Positions 11,740 to 24,275 of a stretch of 64,000 nucleotides of DNA are shown piece by piece (positions within the stretch are counted from its first letter, which is position 1; each line of letters starts with the position of its first letter). Below the pieces are notes generated by a model, which was not told where the DNA came from, did no database searches, and saw nothing but the letters and a program-made list of their open reading frames with translations. Origin of the DNA: Kuschelorhynchus macadamiae (taxonomy: Eukaryota; Arthropoda; Insecta; Coleoptera; Curculionidae); NCBI GenBank assembly GCA_030620095.1, contig JAUTXW010000322.1:1457001-1521000 (forward strand). Direction: 5' to 3'. The position numbers were made by a program, and so were the translations under genes.

Positions 11740-14700
11740 GAGATAAAATATTATGAGAAATTTCATAAGCTTTATTTACAACAACTTAAGAAAAAACCCA
11801 CATTGATTTTTTTAATATATCGAGACGAGTAAATGTACCTTTTATTATATTATAAAAAATTAAAACATACAATTACTGCAGGAGAGCCTGACGAGCAATT
11901 TAATAATATAGAACAGATTTTGAAAATTATTAGCATATTTGTATAAAGATTTTTATGGTTTTAATTTAAAATTATACATGACGGAAGTACTAGAGATGAT
12001 AAAAAATATTAAAACTTACATAATGCATACTGACAGTAGGTGGTAAATATATAATTAAAAGATGTTTTTTTAAGAATATGGAGATTATCTGAACTGGTAA
12101 TTATACACAATATATTAATTTTATACCCCAGTCATATTTTTTTTCATTTTTCATGTTGTTTGACCGTGTTTTGTCATTTCTTTTTATAATTTATTCAAAA
12201 TAATATTAATAACAATAACGTTTGACAAACCCGCAAAAAAATTACTTTCCCCTTATCCATCGGGATGCTATACGATGTGCGAGGCTAAGCCAAATACCAA
12301 ATTCAATTTCCATGTGCGAGGCGAGGGTACCAGGCAAAGTAGATCTCATATCTCATAAGCGCGAACCCTTGCATTTACGGATATGGATAATATTTACATT
12401 GCCGAAGCCAGGCTACGTGCCTCGTGTGGTGCGAATGGCGATGCGCGAGACCCACTAAGAATTCGTTTTTAGGAAAAGGATGGCGTTTAAGATGGCGTCT
12501 TTTAATTGGTTGATGTCCTTGTGTAAAAAATTATATTGACAGTTTCTGTTTTGACTAATGACGTCATAAAATTGCGTAAAATCTCATACATTGATGCCAT
12601 AGAAGCGAGTTTGTATTATTGCGTTGATGTTAAGGTATTAAACTATTATGAAATATAGGCGATTCTTTTGCGTGTAATTTTAAATGATGGGTTCCTTTAT
12701 TATTATTAACTTTATTTGATTTTTGTTGAAAATAAATTTTGGTTTGTTTTAATATGACTTTGTTATATTAAGCGGAGGTATCGTCCAAACTGAACATTTT
12801 TTCTTTATATTTATCTTGTTGTAAATTTGGAATAATGTAGCAGGCATTTGAAAATAAGCTCATTATAGGTACTTTCAGGTAAGATTTAGCGAAATTTCGA
12901 CCAAAGGAACCAAAGTTACACTGTGTTTGACTTTAATAAGCACCCAAATTGATACTAAACAAAATAGGTAGTCAGGGATAATTTTATAATATTGAGACCA
13001 AAATTAATAATATAAAAAAACTTTTTTTTTCCTCAAAAACTTAAATTCGAATATACTTTATTGTTAAAAGAACATATAGTCCTTGTCAACAAAGTAAGCT
13101 GTATAAAAATAAAAATATTGGGGTTTAAACATTGAAAAAATAAAATAAATAAACATATATAAATACGTAACTACATATTATACAAAAAGGCACAAATATA
13201 ACCCTAAAAAAATCTACCATTAAATATATAATATAATAATAGAGACATAAAGCTTTTAAGTACAGATTTTAGCTACAAGAGCTAAAATACATGAGTAATT
13301 GAAAAAAACAAAATATATGGTATGCTCACAAATTTTCATCCTAAAATTCTTGTAAGTTATAATATGCTTTTGCCTTCAAGCTAAATTTTACTGTTTTCTT
13401 AAACAATTTAAGAGATTCTATATTTATAAATATTTGTGGGAGGTGGTTGTACATTTTTTTACTTTAATATAAAATTGAATATTTTACTAAGGTTGTTCTG
13501 GGGATAGGTAGTGAGGGGTTCAAATTCTACCTAGTATTAAGGCCCTTTCAGTTACTAAATACTAAATATATGTTTTTTATGTACGAGAGATACAGATTTA
13601 AGTATTAAAAGGAAAGTAAGTGTTATAATTTTATACTTCACAAAAAGTGGTTTGCAATGTTCTCGGCGAAAATGACTAACCTATTAAACCCGACGCTATG
13701 GTTTTGAATCGCCAAAATACAAAAATATAGATGTAGGCCAAAATATTCAGTTATCGAATCGAAGTACCTAACATCAGTAATGTCTATCTATAAAAATGAT
13801 ATTGGAGAGTTGCTTTATAGTGATGTTTTCAATTTAAGAATTACTTAGACTTTTATGTTTCAAGAAGAATGTATCTGTTATCACTTTCCAGATATTGAAG
13901 ATAGTTCTTGAAAACAGTGCTTAAAATTTTTGACACTACCTGCTCAAGCTGAGAAGTTTTTTGAAAATGGCCCGGAAAAATAAATACAGGTCAACAATGT
14001 CGAATGAAATGACGTATCTATACTGTCAATCGAAAACGATAAAGAATCGCCAATTACTTCGGTAAAATTCAGAAAAGGGTTTATAATTTTAATTTTTTTT
14101 GTGGAAGAATTGTGTGTTCAAAACGTTGGCTAATTTTGTAGTTTATTTTCTGCTTTAAAATTAGCGTTGTCTTTTTCAAAAGATCATTGGTTCACCTTGG
14201 TGTATATTATGCTTATTTTAACAAAGTGTTTAAAAGTACGTTACTGCGAATCGCAGCTGTTCATCAGAAAGCATAAAAGTCGTGTATTAGACTGTACTTA
14301 CCATTTCAGAATCTGGGCGCCATTTGATTTACATCTTAAAGAATGTATGACATTTAAAACGAAGAAAATTATTATAAAGTTAATTAGGTTGAGAAATGAT
14401 CAGTCAAGTAAATAACAAAATATACTAAACGGTGTCGTTTATTTAAGACCAAACCCTTTTTTATTATTGAAAAACCCTACGAGATCTCATATAATTAACT
14501 CCTAACAGAAACCATTATAAAAAAACCTTGTTTATACATTAAATATGTCTTTGATACTGTTCTCTGCCAGTTATAACATTATCAATTTAAAAAAATATAA
14601 TTATTAAAGGAAAGTATATAAGCCTTAATTAGGCATCTTTTGTTTAATTTAGGTAGGTCTCATCTCTTCAGTTGACTCGTTACTATTTACACATTAAGCA

Positions 14701-15595
14701 AGGCAAGTTACAAAGTTATATTCTGGCCTTAGCATATCCTGATGTCTCGCCCAAGAGTTGACTTTTTTCTGTAGTTAAGCGCTGTCAATGAGGGTCTCCG
14801 GTCCACAGTCAGACTGTTAGGCTAGATTGTTAGCTTTTCTATATCAATACAGAGGTAAAACTCAGCCATGGCAATGCCAATAAAGAAAACAAAAGGGCAG
14901 CGCAGGTAGCATTAATAATAGGTATTCAATAACCCTGAAGAAAATAAACTGAAATTAGGATCTGGACTTGATTTAATTGTTTTAAAATTGTCTTACCCCA
15001 AAAATGTAAATGCATGCCATGCATCCACATTTTGCATTTTTTCATCTTTTATTTTATATCTTAAACATTGTAAATGTATCTAACTTTAGCTATTTTTATT
15101 TAAATCAGTGGTTTGCAAACTTTTGGTTCCGCAACCTTAAATATAATCGATCATAAAATGTTTATTTAAAAATATAATGGAGTTTATTCAATTTTTATAA
15201 ATTTTAGGATCTTTTTTAATAACAGGTTTGCTTATTCCAAAATGCTATCGTTCCAACCACATTTTTGGCTGCGATTGAGAGATTGGCACCCACTGATTTA
15301 GAAACTATAGAAGTAATACGTTAATAGTGAATACAATGTTCACTTATTTTTTCTAAATTGTATAATGAAAACTAAATACTTCATGTAAGATTTTTTTGTG
15401 AAATAAAAATTTTAAGGGATGGAAGACAAAGTGTCCCACATAAGCGGCTCACTTGATTTTATTCCTCTAATATTAATCTTAAACCATAATATAAAAGCTA
15501 GGGTTGTGTAGTTTTTAAAGCTACTAGAACAGGAAATCGTAATAAAAATGAAGGTCAAATAAAAAGAAATACCGGAAAAACAAATTTTTGCAAAA
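11740..15595. other. AT-rich noncoding DNA
   Basis: No gene recognised. Two moderately GC-rich patches (12230-12460 and 14640-14900) were inspected on both strands and gave no recognisable protein or RNA. Confidence 0.45.
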
Positions 15596-16471
15596 ATTAA
15601 CATTGAATATGAGCTTCTCTTGGGGGAATCGAAGGATTTAATAAAAATTGTTATTTCTTCGAGTTATTCGCGTTTGGCTATTCCAGTCTTTCATTTTGAG
15701 GCATTTTTTACTTAGTTAAGCTATGACACAAGTAAAAAAGTTAAGAATTTGCTATATTATATTGAATTAGTGTTATTTCTGGCTAAATTAAAAGGAAAAT
15801 TCAAGTATCAAATATATAGTTATTTTTCTTTTATTTTTTTAGAGTTGACCTAGTTTTTAATTTTTGGTTCCAGTTTAAAATTAGGGGTAGAAAATCGAGT
15901 GAGACGCTTAGATGGGACATGTTGTGTATTAAAAACTTTTGGTCATATACATACACAGCTGCAAAAGACCGAATAGGAAAAGTGACATATTAAGGCAAAC
16001 TTTTTTATTCGATTGTTACTTGTAGAATTTTTAATTAACATTGAATATGAGCTTCTCTTGGGGGAATCGAAGGATTTAATAAAAATTGTTATTTCTTCGA
16101 GTTATTCGCGTTTGGCTATTCCAGTCTTTCATTTTGAGGCATTTTTTACTTAGTTAAGCTATGACACAAGTAAAAAAGTTAAGAATTTGCTATATTATAT
16201 TGAATTAGTGTTATTTCTGGCTAAATTAAAAGGAAAATTCAAGTATCAAATATATAGTTATTTTTCTTTTATTTTTTTAGAGTTGACCTAGTTTTTAATT
16301 TTTGGTTCCAGTTTAAAATTAGGGGTAGAAAATCGAGTGAGACGCTTAGATGGGACATGTTGTGTATTAAAAACTTTTGGTCATATACATACACAGCTGC
16401 AAAAGACCGAATAGGAAAAGTGACATATTAAGGCAAACTTTTTTATTCGATTGTTACTTGTAGAATTTTTA
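15596..16471 (+). repeat. Perfect 438-bp tandem duplication
   Basis: Unit 1 is about 15596-16033 and unit 2 about 16034-16471; corresponding bases are offset by 438. Reading the two units side by side I found no difference. The junction carries an AATTAAC/AATT microhomology. It is noncoding. Either the duplication is very recent or it is an assembly collapse/expansion artefact. Confidence 0.9.
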
Positions 16472-17735
16472 ATATTAATAAGTAAATATCTTGTTGTTTT
16501 GATACGAAATCACTGTCAATCTAAATGGGATGATGTTTCGACTAATTGAAAATTAGTTGGTTCAACAAAAGATAGGGTATATTTAAAATACAAAGTAAAG
16601 TAAATAAGTATTCGTGTAGGTGATAACAAACAAAAAGGAATATAATTAATTCTGCATAGTAATTAAAATATATTATTTTTTATTTTAATAAATATCATGG
16701 TTTACCGAGATGAAGTTGAACTGCCATTTTTGAATACATTTTTTATATTATTTAGGCAATACTTTGGTGTCCTAGAGTTGTAACAACGTTGCAGATTTTG
16801 AATAATAATTTATGTATAAAGCAATTTAAAAATGACAGGAATTTTGTCAACATATTTATAGTTTGTGTTCTTTTTAAATACACAAATTTTATGGACACAA
16901 TTATGTAAAAATAAATGTATATTGTTTTCAATTTTGTGTTTTATTATTTAGCCAAATTGATGGATTCTCTTGTAGTTATAAATATGTGTTTCTCAACAAA
17001 TATGGACTAAGCCGTTTGAAATAATTTTGTAAAAATCTATCGCCCCAAAATCTTGAAGCCAAAAAAGTTAAATATTTAAAGTCGGCAATTGCGAGTTATT
17101 CCAAAATTAACATATTATAGTCAGGAGCGCAACCAGACTTATTTAATACTTAAAATATAAAAAAATAAGACGATGCCGAAAAAATACCGTTCCACTTAAT
17201 ATAGTTTAAACAAAATAATCTTTTTTATAAATAAATATAATTTAGTCGAAATAAATAGTGCAAAGTAAAAAATAAGTAAGTAAGGAAGTTTTATTACATC
17301 TTGGAAACTAGACTTTACAAAATAAGCTAGTATAATGACTCTAAGATGAATTAAAATATTTTTTATTTTTCAGTCTTTTTTTTAAAGTCGATCCTATTTT
17401 CATTTTAAACGTTGGAAAAAAATCATATCAATTAATCATTTATACGTGTTATTTTATTCCACGTACACCCAGGGACGCACCAAAGAGAAAATATTGGGTA
17501 AGTTAGTTAGTTAAACCAAACTAACAACTAAAAAAAAGTCCTTGGCAGCTATTTAGTATCATTCATTTGTTATTTTGTTCTCTAAGCCTGGGCCCTTCGG
17601 CTTTGAACAAAATTATTTTTATTTAATTTTTTTAGGAATTTATGGGAAAATGAAATAATTCCTACATAAAATAAGATTTTGCTAATAGAATATCCCTGCG
17701 TACACCAGGGTTACAACAAGGACACTCTGATCCCT
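16472..17735. other. AT-rich noncoding DNA
   Basis: No gene, RNA or repeat structure recognised. Confidence 0.5.
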
Positions 17736-17737
17736 AT

Positions 17738-17998
17738 TTAGAACATGTTCTGCATTGCAGCAGACACAATGATCCAGTTCGGTGAAACGATGATCGCGGC
17801 TTCGCTTTTTTTAGAGCTCATCAGGCCGCCATAGATTAGCAGGCGCTCGCTAATCTGTAGGGTGAAGAATCAACATGGAATCACAACTACTGCGTTGGCT
17901 AATACTGCGACCCGGAATGAACTATACTTTTGATGTCTGGCTTTCGTTGGAAGTAATAATATTAATATATTTTTATTCCACGTTCATCAACGTTATAA

Positions 17999-18055
<57 letters not shown>

Positions 18056-18180
18056 CACTGTTTAGAACATGTTCTGTATCGCAGCAGACACAATACTTCA
18101 GTTTATAGTTAAAGGAAGTACGCGATTTCGCTCTTTCTAGAGATCAGGTCGCCATAAACTAGCGAGCATCCGTGGAGGTC
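17738..18180 (+). repeat. Direct pair of ~125-bp diverged repeats
   Basis: Segment 17738-17865 and segment 18057-18180 align. Both begin TTTAGAACATGTTCTG, continue GCAGCAGACACAAT, and later share TCGCT, TCTAGAG-like and GCCATA-A-TAGC blocks. They are separated by an (AT)n tract and the second is followed by another. They look like two copies of one interspersed repeat. The open frames across them are accidental. Confidence 0.6.
18001..18051. repeat. (AT)n microsatellite
   Basis: Uninterrupted AT dinucleotide run of about 50 bp. Confidence 0.98.
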
Positions 18181-18203
18181 AAAGGCATGGATTATGGATT
18201 ATA

Positions 18204-18206
<3 letters not shown>

Positions 18207-18283
<77 letters not shown>
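18207..18283. repeat. (AT)n microsatellite with a GTATGTGTGT interruption
   Basis: Two AT runs separated by a short GT-containing block near 18250-18260. Confidence 0.97.
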
Positions 18284-18679
18284 CATAATATGAATAACGA
18301 ATATTTAATTGTTGTAAAAAGCTACAATCTTATAACCGCAATTGGTTTTTACTTTGAAGCAATTTTTCTTAAGCTCAGTATGTCCTTTCAACCGAAACGA
18401 TACCGCTTCTAACTTGTAATAATAAATCCATAAAGCTATGTCGTTTTCTAGGCTACGAACGGGATTGCGTGCCACCTTTGTTGCTTTATCTTTGTGCCAT
18501 TTTGTATTCAATGCAGCCTGCAATAAAAATGACAATGTAGAAGTTTCCATCAGGGCAGGTTTAGTCGCAAAAATTGAAAAATAAATCATACGAAGCGTGA
18601 ATGAAATAATGCTATATTTTTGGAGAATGTCCTGGACTCTAGAAAATATTATGGCAAAAAATACAAACGATTTTTATAT

Positions 18680-21600
18680 AAATAAATAAGGTCTTTATTT
18701 GTATCAATCAGAGAATACAAAAAAATACAAAGTGAAAAAAAAACAATGCTAGAAAATGCCGAGGGGCAGCTGGACATGTGTATTCGAGAATACATCTACC
18801 CTCTGTTCTTTACCCTGGAAAAGGAAAGCGAGAAAATCAGCAAGTAATAAGTAACAAATAAGTAATAAAAACTTATAATAATAGAGTTATAATCGCTGGG
18901 GCACACTGACGAAAAAGCCTTTTGTTAATCAAGAATAAAATTAAAAATTTGTTGCCTCTTATTCCTAGTCAAGTAAGAATCCTTTATAGGCCAATTTAAA
19001 AAGAATAGCCCTTTTACATCTTATAGAATCCGGGATATAAATCTTTGAAATTTGATAAGAGAATGATCTCTCGAATAGTTCAGTCTTATGTATTGGAGGA
19101 GTAAGAGGTCCCTTAAATCTAATATTTAGATTATGTACATCCGACCTAAACACGATTTTTTATACAAATATGGGAGAGTTTTGTTTAAAATAATCCTATG
19201 GAAAAGACAAGCAACAAGAAGTAAACGTCTATTACTTATATTAAGCGAACGAAGGTCAGCAAGCTTATGAGAAATATGATTTCTTCTGCGAATTTCGAAT
19301 ATCAATTGTAGACAAGTATTTTGTAACACCTGAATTATCAAAAGAGTCTATTGAGTATCCATAAAGAGAGTCACAGAAGTTCTACCGTGATAAAACCAAC
19401 GCCTCTCATAAAAGAGTTTTCAATTTCTGATTAAGATAGTCTTTAGAATAATAAATCAATTTTAAGTTGAAATAAGCCTGACGAATCAACGTGCTAATGT
19501 GAGACCTATATTTTAGGTTAGAGTTCAAAAAAAGTCCCAAATTTCTGCAGCTTTCAGTTATAGGCAGATTCTCATTATTTATTTTGATTTGTATTAAAGG
19601 TAAACATTTTTGACGGACTCTGGAAGCTCCAAAGAACATAAGTGAACTTTTTTTTGAATTCATTGATAAAGAGTCATCAGTTCCTGCTGAAAGTAAAGTT
19701 GTAAGGTCGCCATTTATCTCCTGAACACCTTGAATAATATTGTCCGGTTTAAACGTGTGATAGACTTGCCTATCGTCGACTTATAAATGAATTTTACAAT
19801 GATTGACCTGATTTATGAACTGCGAAGTATATATTGAGAACAATAAATATATACAAAATAGATCCTGTGGGACTCCGCACGTTATAGGTAGAAAGTCTGA
19901 CTGGACATCGGCAATGCGAACAGATTGAGCTCTACCATCCAAAAAGCTATTTAACAGTCTCAAGCTGTGGTTATCCATCCCAATAAATTCCAATATTAAA
20001 GAAAGCAAGCTATGACTTATGGAGTCAAACGCTTTAGAAAAGTCGATTAGAGCCAAAACTACCACATCCCCGCCATCTACACCCCTTATTATGTCATCCG
20101 TAACCTTTAATAGAGCAGCTTCACAACATGTTTTGGTCTGAATCCAGACTGTATCTCAGGTAGCATTGACAATTTTTTAAGATGACTGCGTAATTGTGTA
20201 TCCATAACTCTTTCCAGTACTTTGGAAAGTGCTGGCAGTATGCTCACCGGCCTTAAATCTTTAAATTCTAATGGATTGGAAATTTTCGGTAAAGGAGTGA
20301 CAATGGCATGCTTCCAACAATTGGGAGATGCACCTTTCTCCAGAGATGAATTGGTTCTATGAGTGATAAAAGGAATAATTTAATGTTAATTCCATCTCTA
20401 CCTGTAGCTGTAGATTTCACAGAATATAAAATTTTTGTCAATCTCATTCTCAGTAACCATCTGGAAATTGAACTTTACCACACCAGACTTCTTGTTGTTT
20501 CTGTATCAATCAATCTGACCCAGACTGGGATTAAGTTTCGGAATACCGTTAATGTAATAGTTATTCAATTGATTAGGGTCCGGAAGCGAAGAAGGAATAT
20601 CCACATTTTTCTTACCAATGTATAACAGCTCAAGGTCTTTCCAAATTTTGTTAATACCGACATTATTAAATTTGCCCTCTGTTGAAAATATGCCTCTTTT
20701 CCTTACGACAAGCCAGGGTAGTATAGCTTCTAAGAGTCTAGTATTTAAAATCAGATCTAGATTCAACGTCAATAGGAAGCGAATATTATCCGTTAACCAT
20801 GGCGCAGACTTTTTACTAAAACGAATTTCCTTAAGAGGTGCATGGAAAAAAGTCAAAAGAATATAGTTTAAGTATTCATTTTTTTCATTTACATCCTTCA
20901 TCAAAAACATATTAGCGAGAGGAGCAGCTCGTAAATCCGATAAAAAATTAAATTGGTTAAAATTTTTTAAATCCCTAACCGTTTTAAAAGTTGCTGTTTT
21001 TGAAATAGACTTCTAATTTAAAATGCATGTAATAAGATCATGATCAGATATATTGTAAACGGACTCCACTTAAACATCATTAACGATTTCCGTACTACTT
21101 GTTAATAATAAATCAATCAAGGTTATGCTTGTAAGAGTTACAGGTGTAGGACTGTTCACAAGCTGCGAAATATTCAGAGAATCTGTCAAATTAAGGGACT
21201 GAGTGGCATGTACATTATGAGAGTTTAGTAAGTCAATATTAAAATCGCCAAGGCATAAGAGTTCATCGCATGATGATTTGAGAGCAGAAATATCAGCCTC
21301 GAAAATTTCTAAAAATGTCCTAATATTGGTCTGGTGGTCGATAAATTGCACCTATAGCAAACAGTATGTTATTGATTTTAATATTTATCCATAGTTGCTC
21401 AATATGTTTACTCGACGGTAAAACTTCAAGAAAATGTTTTTTTAATGTCAAAACTTACCCCTCCTCCTCTGATCCCTTCCCGATCCCTCCTAAGTAAATT
21501 ATACCCGTCTATAAGAAGATTCTGATCAGGTATACTGTTATTTAACCACGTTTCAGAAAAAAAATGACATAATCCTCCAGCACTATAAGATCCCTTACAA

Positions 21601-21700
21601 CAGTAAATTTCGGCAAAAGTGAACGCACATTCAAGCGTGCCACAGATACCTTCCTAGCTTTACGCATGTTATAACTATACTTATCAGTATAAATATGAAT
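18680..21700 (-). mobile_element. CR1-like non-LTR retrotransposon (LINE), near full length, decayed
   Basis: Minus-strand LINE with an AP-endonuclease segment near 21667-21070, a linker region at 20910-20506 and a reverse transcriptase at about 20350-19406. A noncoding tail runs down to about 18680, where the sense strand ends in AATAAAGACCTTATTTATTT. No 3' poly(A) tail is evident, as is common for CR1-group LINEs. Frameshifts and stops show it is dead. The CR1/L2-group assignment rests on the endonuclease start (ARLNVRSLLPKF) and the RT wording, and is tentative. Confidence 0.85.
19406..21667 (-). pseudogene. LINE ORF2 (endonuclease + reverse transcriptase), broken
   Basis: A plausible start ATG (21667-21665) leads into MRKARKVSVARLNVRSLLP and then LSETWL-type endonuclease wording. 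Further on come CLGDFNIDLL (about 21240), the linker block SAPWLTDNIR (about 20810) and the RT motifs QSGFRPKH, LIDFSKAFDSISHSLL and GVPQ. The polymerase box is damaged: the expected Y-x-D-D reads stop-V-D-D at about 19780. The stretch after GVPQ is also deleted, so the protein cannot be active. At least two more frameshifts separate the open pieces (for example after GFRPKH). The downstream piece, rich in SRVRQKCLPLIQIKIN, is the usual region following RT in this group. Confidence 0.85.
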
Positions 21701-22310
21701 TTATATAAAAAAAAGAAAGGCAAAATGCAGAATATGGCAAGCCACTGCAAATATAGGGAATAACTGAACAAGTTTATATATGCTTAAGTTCTATCGAAGG
21801 GATGATGCTTCAGTTTACGTTATTAAGTTAGTTGTTTCTTCTTGGACATAAACAGGTGTGTGTTTATTGCTGTCAATTTTTAAGAAAATACCTTTAACAG
21901 GGAGCAGTTTTCCTGTTTATGTTTACCAAAACCATGTTCGCGAATAATATTTATTAAAATAAAGGTCTACGCACAGCCCTTATGGAAAACCGGTTTCGTT
22001 GAAATTGGCTGAATTCGTAAATATTTTTTTCCACCTCTTGAGCAAAAGATACTAGGGCTATAACTTAATGCTACGACTAGTTTTAACATTCAGATCTTTA
22101 AGTCTCAAACTCCATAGATGCCGAAATATATATTTTCTCGATTCTCCCTGTCTGTCATTCGGTCTGTCTTTCGGTCTGTTTGTCTGTCTGCCTTTTCGGG
22201 GAGTAGCTAAAAAAATTACTTACCCGAGATATTTGGTAAAATATTGGTTCGAATCAAATATAGTGGAATAAAATGTCGCCCAATGAAAATGTTTGAAAAG
22301 CCAGCATATA
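21701..22310. other. Noncoding, with a short 141-bp-family end module
   Basis: Around 22135-22250 the CTGTCTGTC...GGTCTGTCTTTCGG and AGCTAAAAAAATTACTTACC words match the end module of the CCGCCATTTTG repeat family (compare 28265-28330). No gene seen. Confidence 0.45.
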
Positions 22311-22315
22311 TGTAT

Positions 22316-22616
22316 TATCGATAAGTGTCGATAGGTGTGCAAAAATACCGATAGGTATCCAATAATATCGATAAGTAGCTGATAATATCGATAGGTCGCA
22401 GAGAGACCAGTTATGGATAAACATATTATATAATTACAAAGATACCTTTTCTTTTGTTTTGCAAACAAATTATGCGTATCTATGCTGCTCTACAACAATT
22501 TTTACTTCCTATCGATACGTAGTAGCAAATACCGATAGCAATGAGCTTTCGATATGTAGGAATACCATCCATAGTTTGATAATTGCTGACATACCGATAA
22601 ATAAAATATATCGATA
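22316..22616. promoter_or_regulatory. Cluster of ten CGATA motifs, five as perfect TATCGATA
   Basis: CGATA occurs on the + strand at 22319, 22329, 22349, 22369, 22389, 22513, 22533, 22550, 22595 and 22612. Five of these lie in the palindrome TATCGATA (22316, 22366, 22386, 22510, 22609). In Drosophila TATCGATA is the DREF site and clustered CGATA is bound by the BEAF-32 boundary protein. Whether the homologous factors act here is inference. The array could also be a degenerate ~20-bp minisatellite, since the first five motifs are 10 or 20 bp apart. Confidence 0.5.
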
Positions 22617-22639
22617 TTTGATGTGCTATCGCCTATGGA

Positions 22640-23389
22640 TAGGTAACATCTTATATGGCCCATCTCTAGTCACACTTCACTATTCTTAATAAAATGAGAA
22701 AATTGATAACGAGGGATGTTTTATATGAACATAAGTCTGAAAACTCTTTACTTCTGAGAAACAGGGCTACTAAAATTAATATATGATATCCTGCATATCG
22801 ATAATAAAGTAATCGCGGACCTATGTTCATAAAAAATTTTTCTTATTTTGAAAGCAACTATGCGTTAAATATTTTGATAAAACTGATTTGGTGGCTTCCT
22901 GTTTTCTCCATGGATTTTATGTGGGATTTGACAAAGCAAAGCACCATGCATGTTAAGTGCTAGTCATAGGATCAGATTGTAACCAGGATATATTTTGCTC
23001 AGGAGGTTAAGAACTGCAACATATAAAGAATTCAACCAATTTCACTGAAACCTATTTTCCATTAGGTTTGTTTGTGATACTTATATTCTTGAATGGTAAA
23101 AAAAAAGATTTATGAGTTCTTGTAAAGAATTTCACCCATGGAATTTAACAAATTTAAAATGTATATTTCAAAGATTACCTTTTATTAATAATTCCTATAT
23201 ACAAAAATTTATAGGTGAGCCACTTTTTCAAATTATATCCAAAAAACTAACTTAATTTATAAACTTCGTAAAAGACTGATTATATTATAATACTCTATGA
23301 CACAAAAATGATTATTTCTAACTAAAATTTGGAAGTAATTATTATATTAGACATTATTAAACGTTTTAAACATAATTACAGCTGCTAAA
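22640..23389. other. Noncoding, with weak similarity to the inverted-repeat arms
   Basis: Around 22700-22920 the words ATGTTTTATATGAACATA, CCTATGTTCATA and CTTCCTGTTTTCTCC resemble blocks at 27180-27260 and 42500-42600. This points to a shared interspersed repeat. No gene seen. Confidence 0.4.
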
Positions 23390-23700
23390 TGGAGAGAAAG
23401 CGGGAGTGTCGCCCGTAGGACGGAAATCCAGTGTGCTGGAGATGCTACGGTGCCAAGTTTATTTTATATATGATCTATATAAATCATATAAGAAAAACAA
23501 AATGCATTTCTGGGTTGTGGATCGGTACCGGCAGGAGCGCGAAGGCACTAGGCGGATTGATAAGGGGTTAGCACCAGGTTAGGCACCGTAGGCGTCATCG
23601 TTAAAGCCCTAAAAGGCGAACAACAGCGCAGGGCATCACTGGCGAAAGTCTAATATTCGGGATCGGTACAGGGGTCCAAATGCGTTACTGTCAAGAGACA
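23390..23700. other. GC-richer patch of unknown nature
   Basis: Two blocks (23395-23455 and 23518-23690) have clearly higher GC than the flanks, with words such as GGATCGGTACCGGCAGGAGC. Neither strand gives a recognisable protein. It may be a fragment of an unrecognised transposon. Confidence 0.35.
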
Positions 23701-24275
23701 AACATGAAAAATTTAAGCTCCATACAATAATGAAAGTTTGGCAATAATGCAAGGTAGCCTTTCTTCAAATTTTCATATTAAGGAATATGGCGCATTGGAA
23801 TACAGTGAAAATATCAAATTTCTTTTTGGTTTTTTTTTTAATAGGAAAAGTGGTTCATCCATTTCTTTTATTTTCTTAAAACAGTCAAATGAAATTAAAC
23901 TTTCTATGTTATAATCAAAAATTATCAAACTCCGTGGGTTTAATTGTTTACAAGACCCAACAATGTATTAAACTTGACTTAAAAAATTCTTAAACAGACT
24001 ACCTTCCTAAGATAAATATAATCGTTTATTTAAAACCGACTGCTTTAAACCTATATAAAGTACATGGGGAAAGCAAGATTACAAAAAATAAACTTTTTCA
24101 ACATATTTAACGTAGGTATGGTACTTCCCAAAATAAGAAAATATTTTTATATGAACATTTAATGAAAATGAAATTATGCCGGATTCAACAGCGGTATTGT
24201 TGCCAAGTTTATCGTTTTTCTGTTACAAAAGGAATTTTTTTGCAGCTTGCATTAAGGTTGTTTATTATACTTAAA

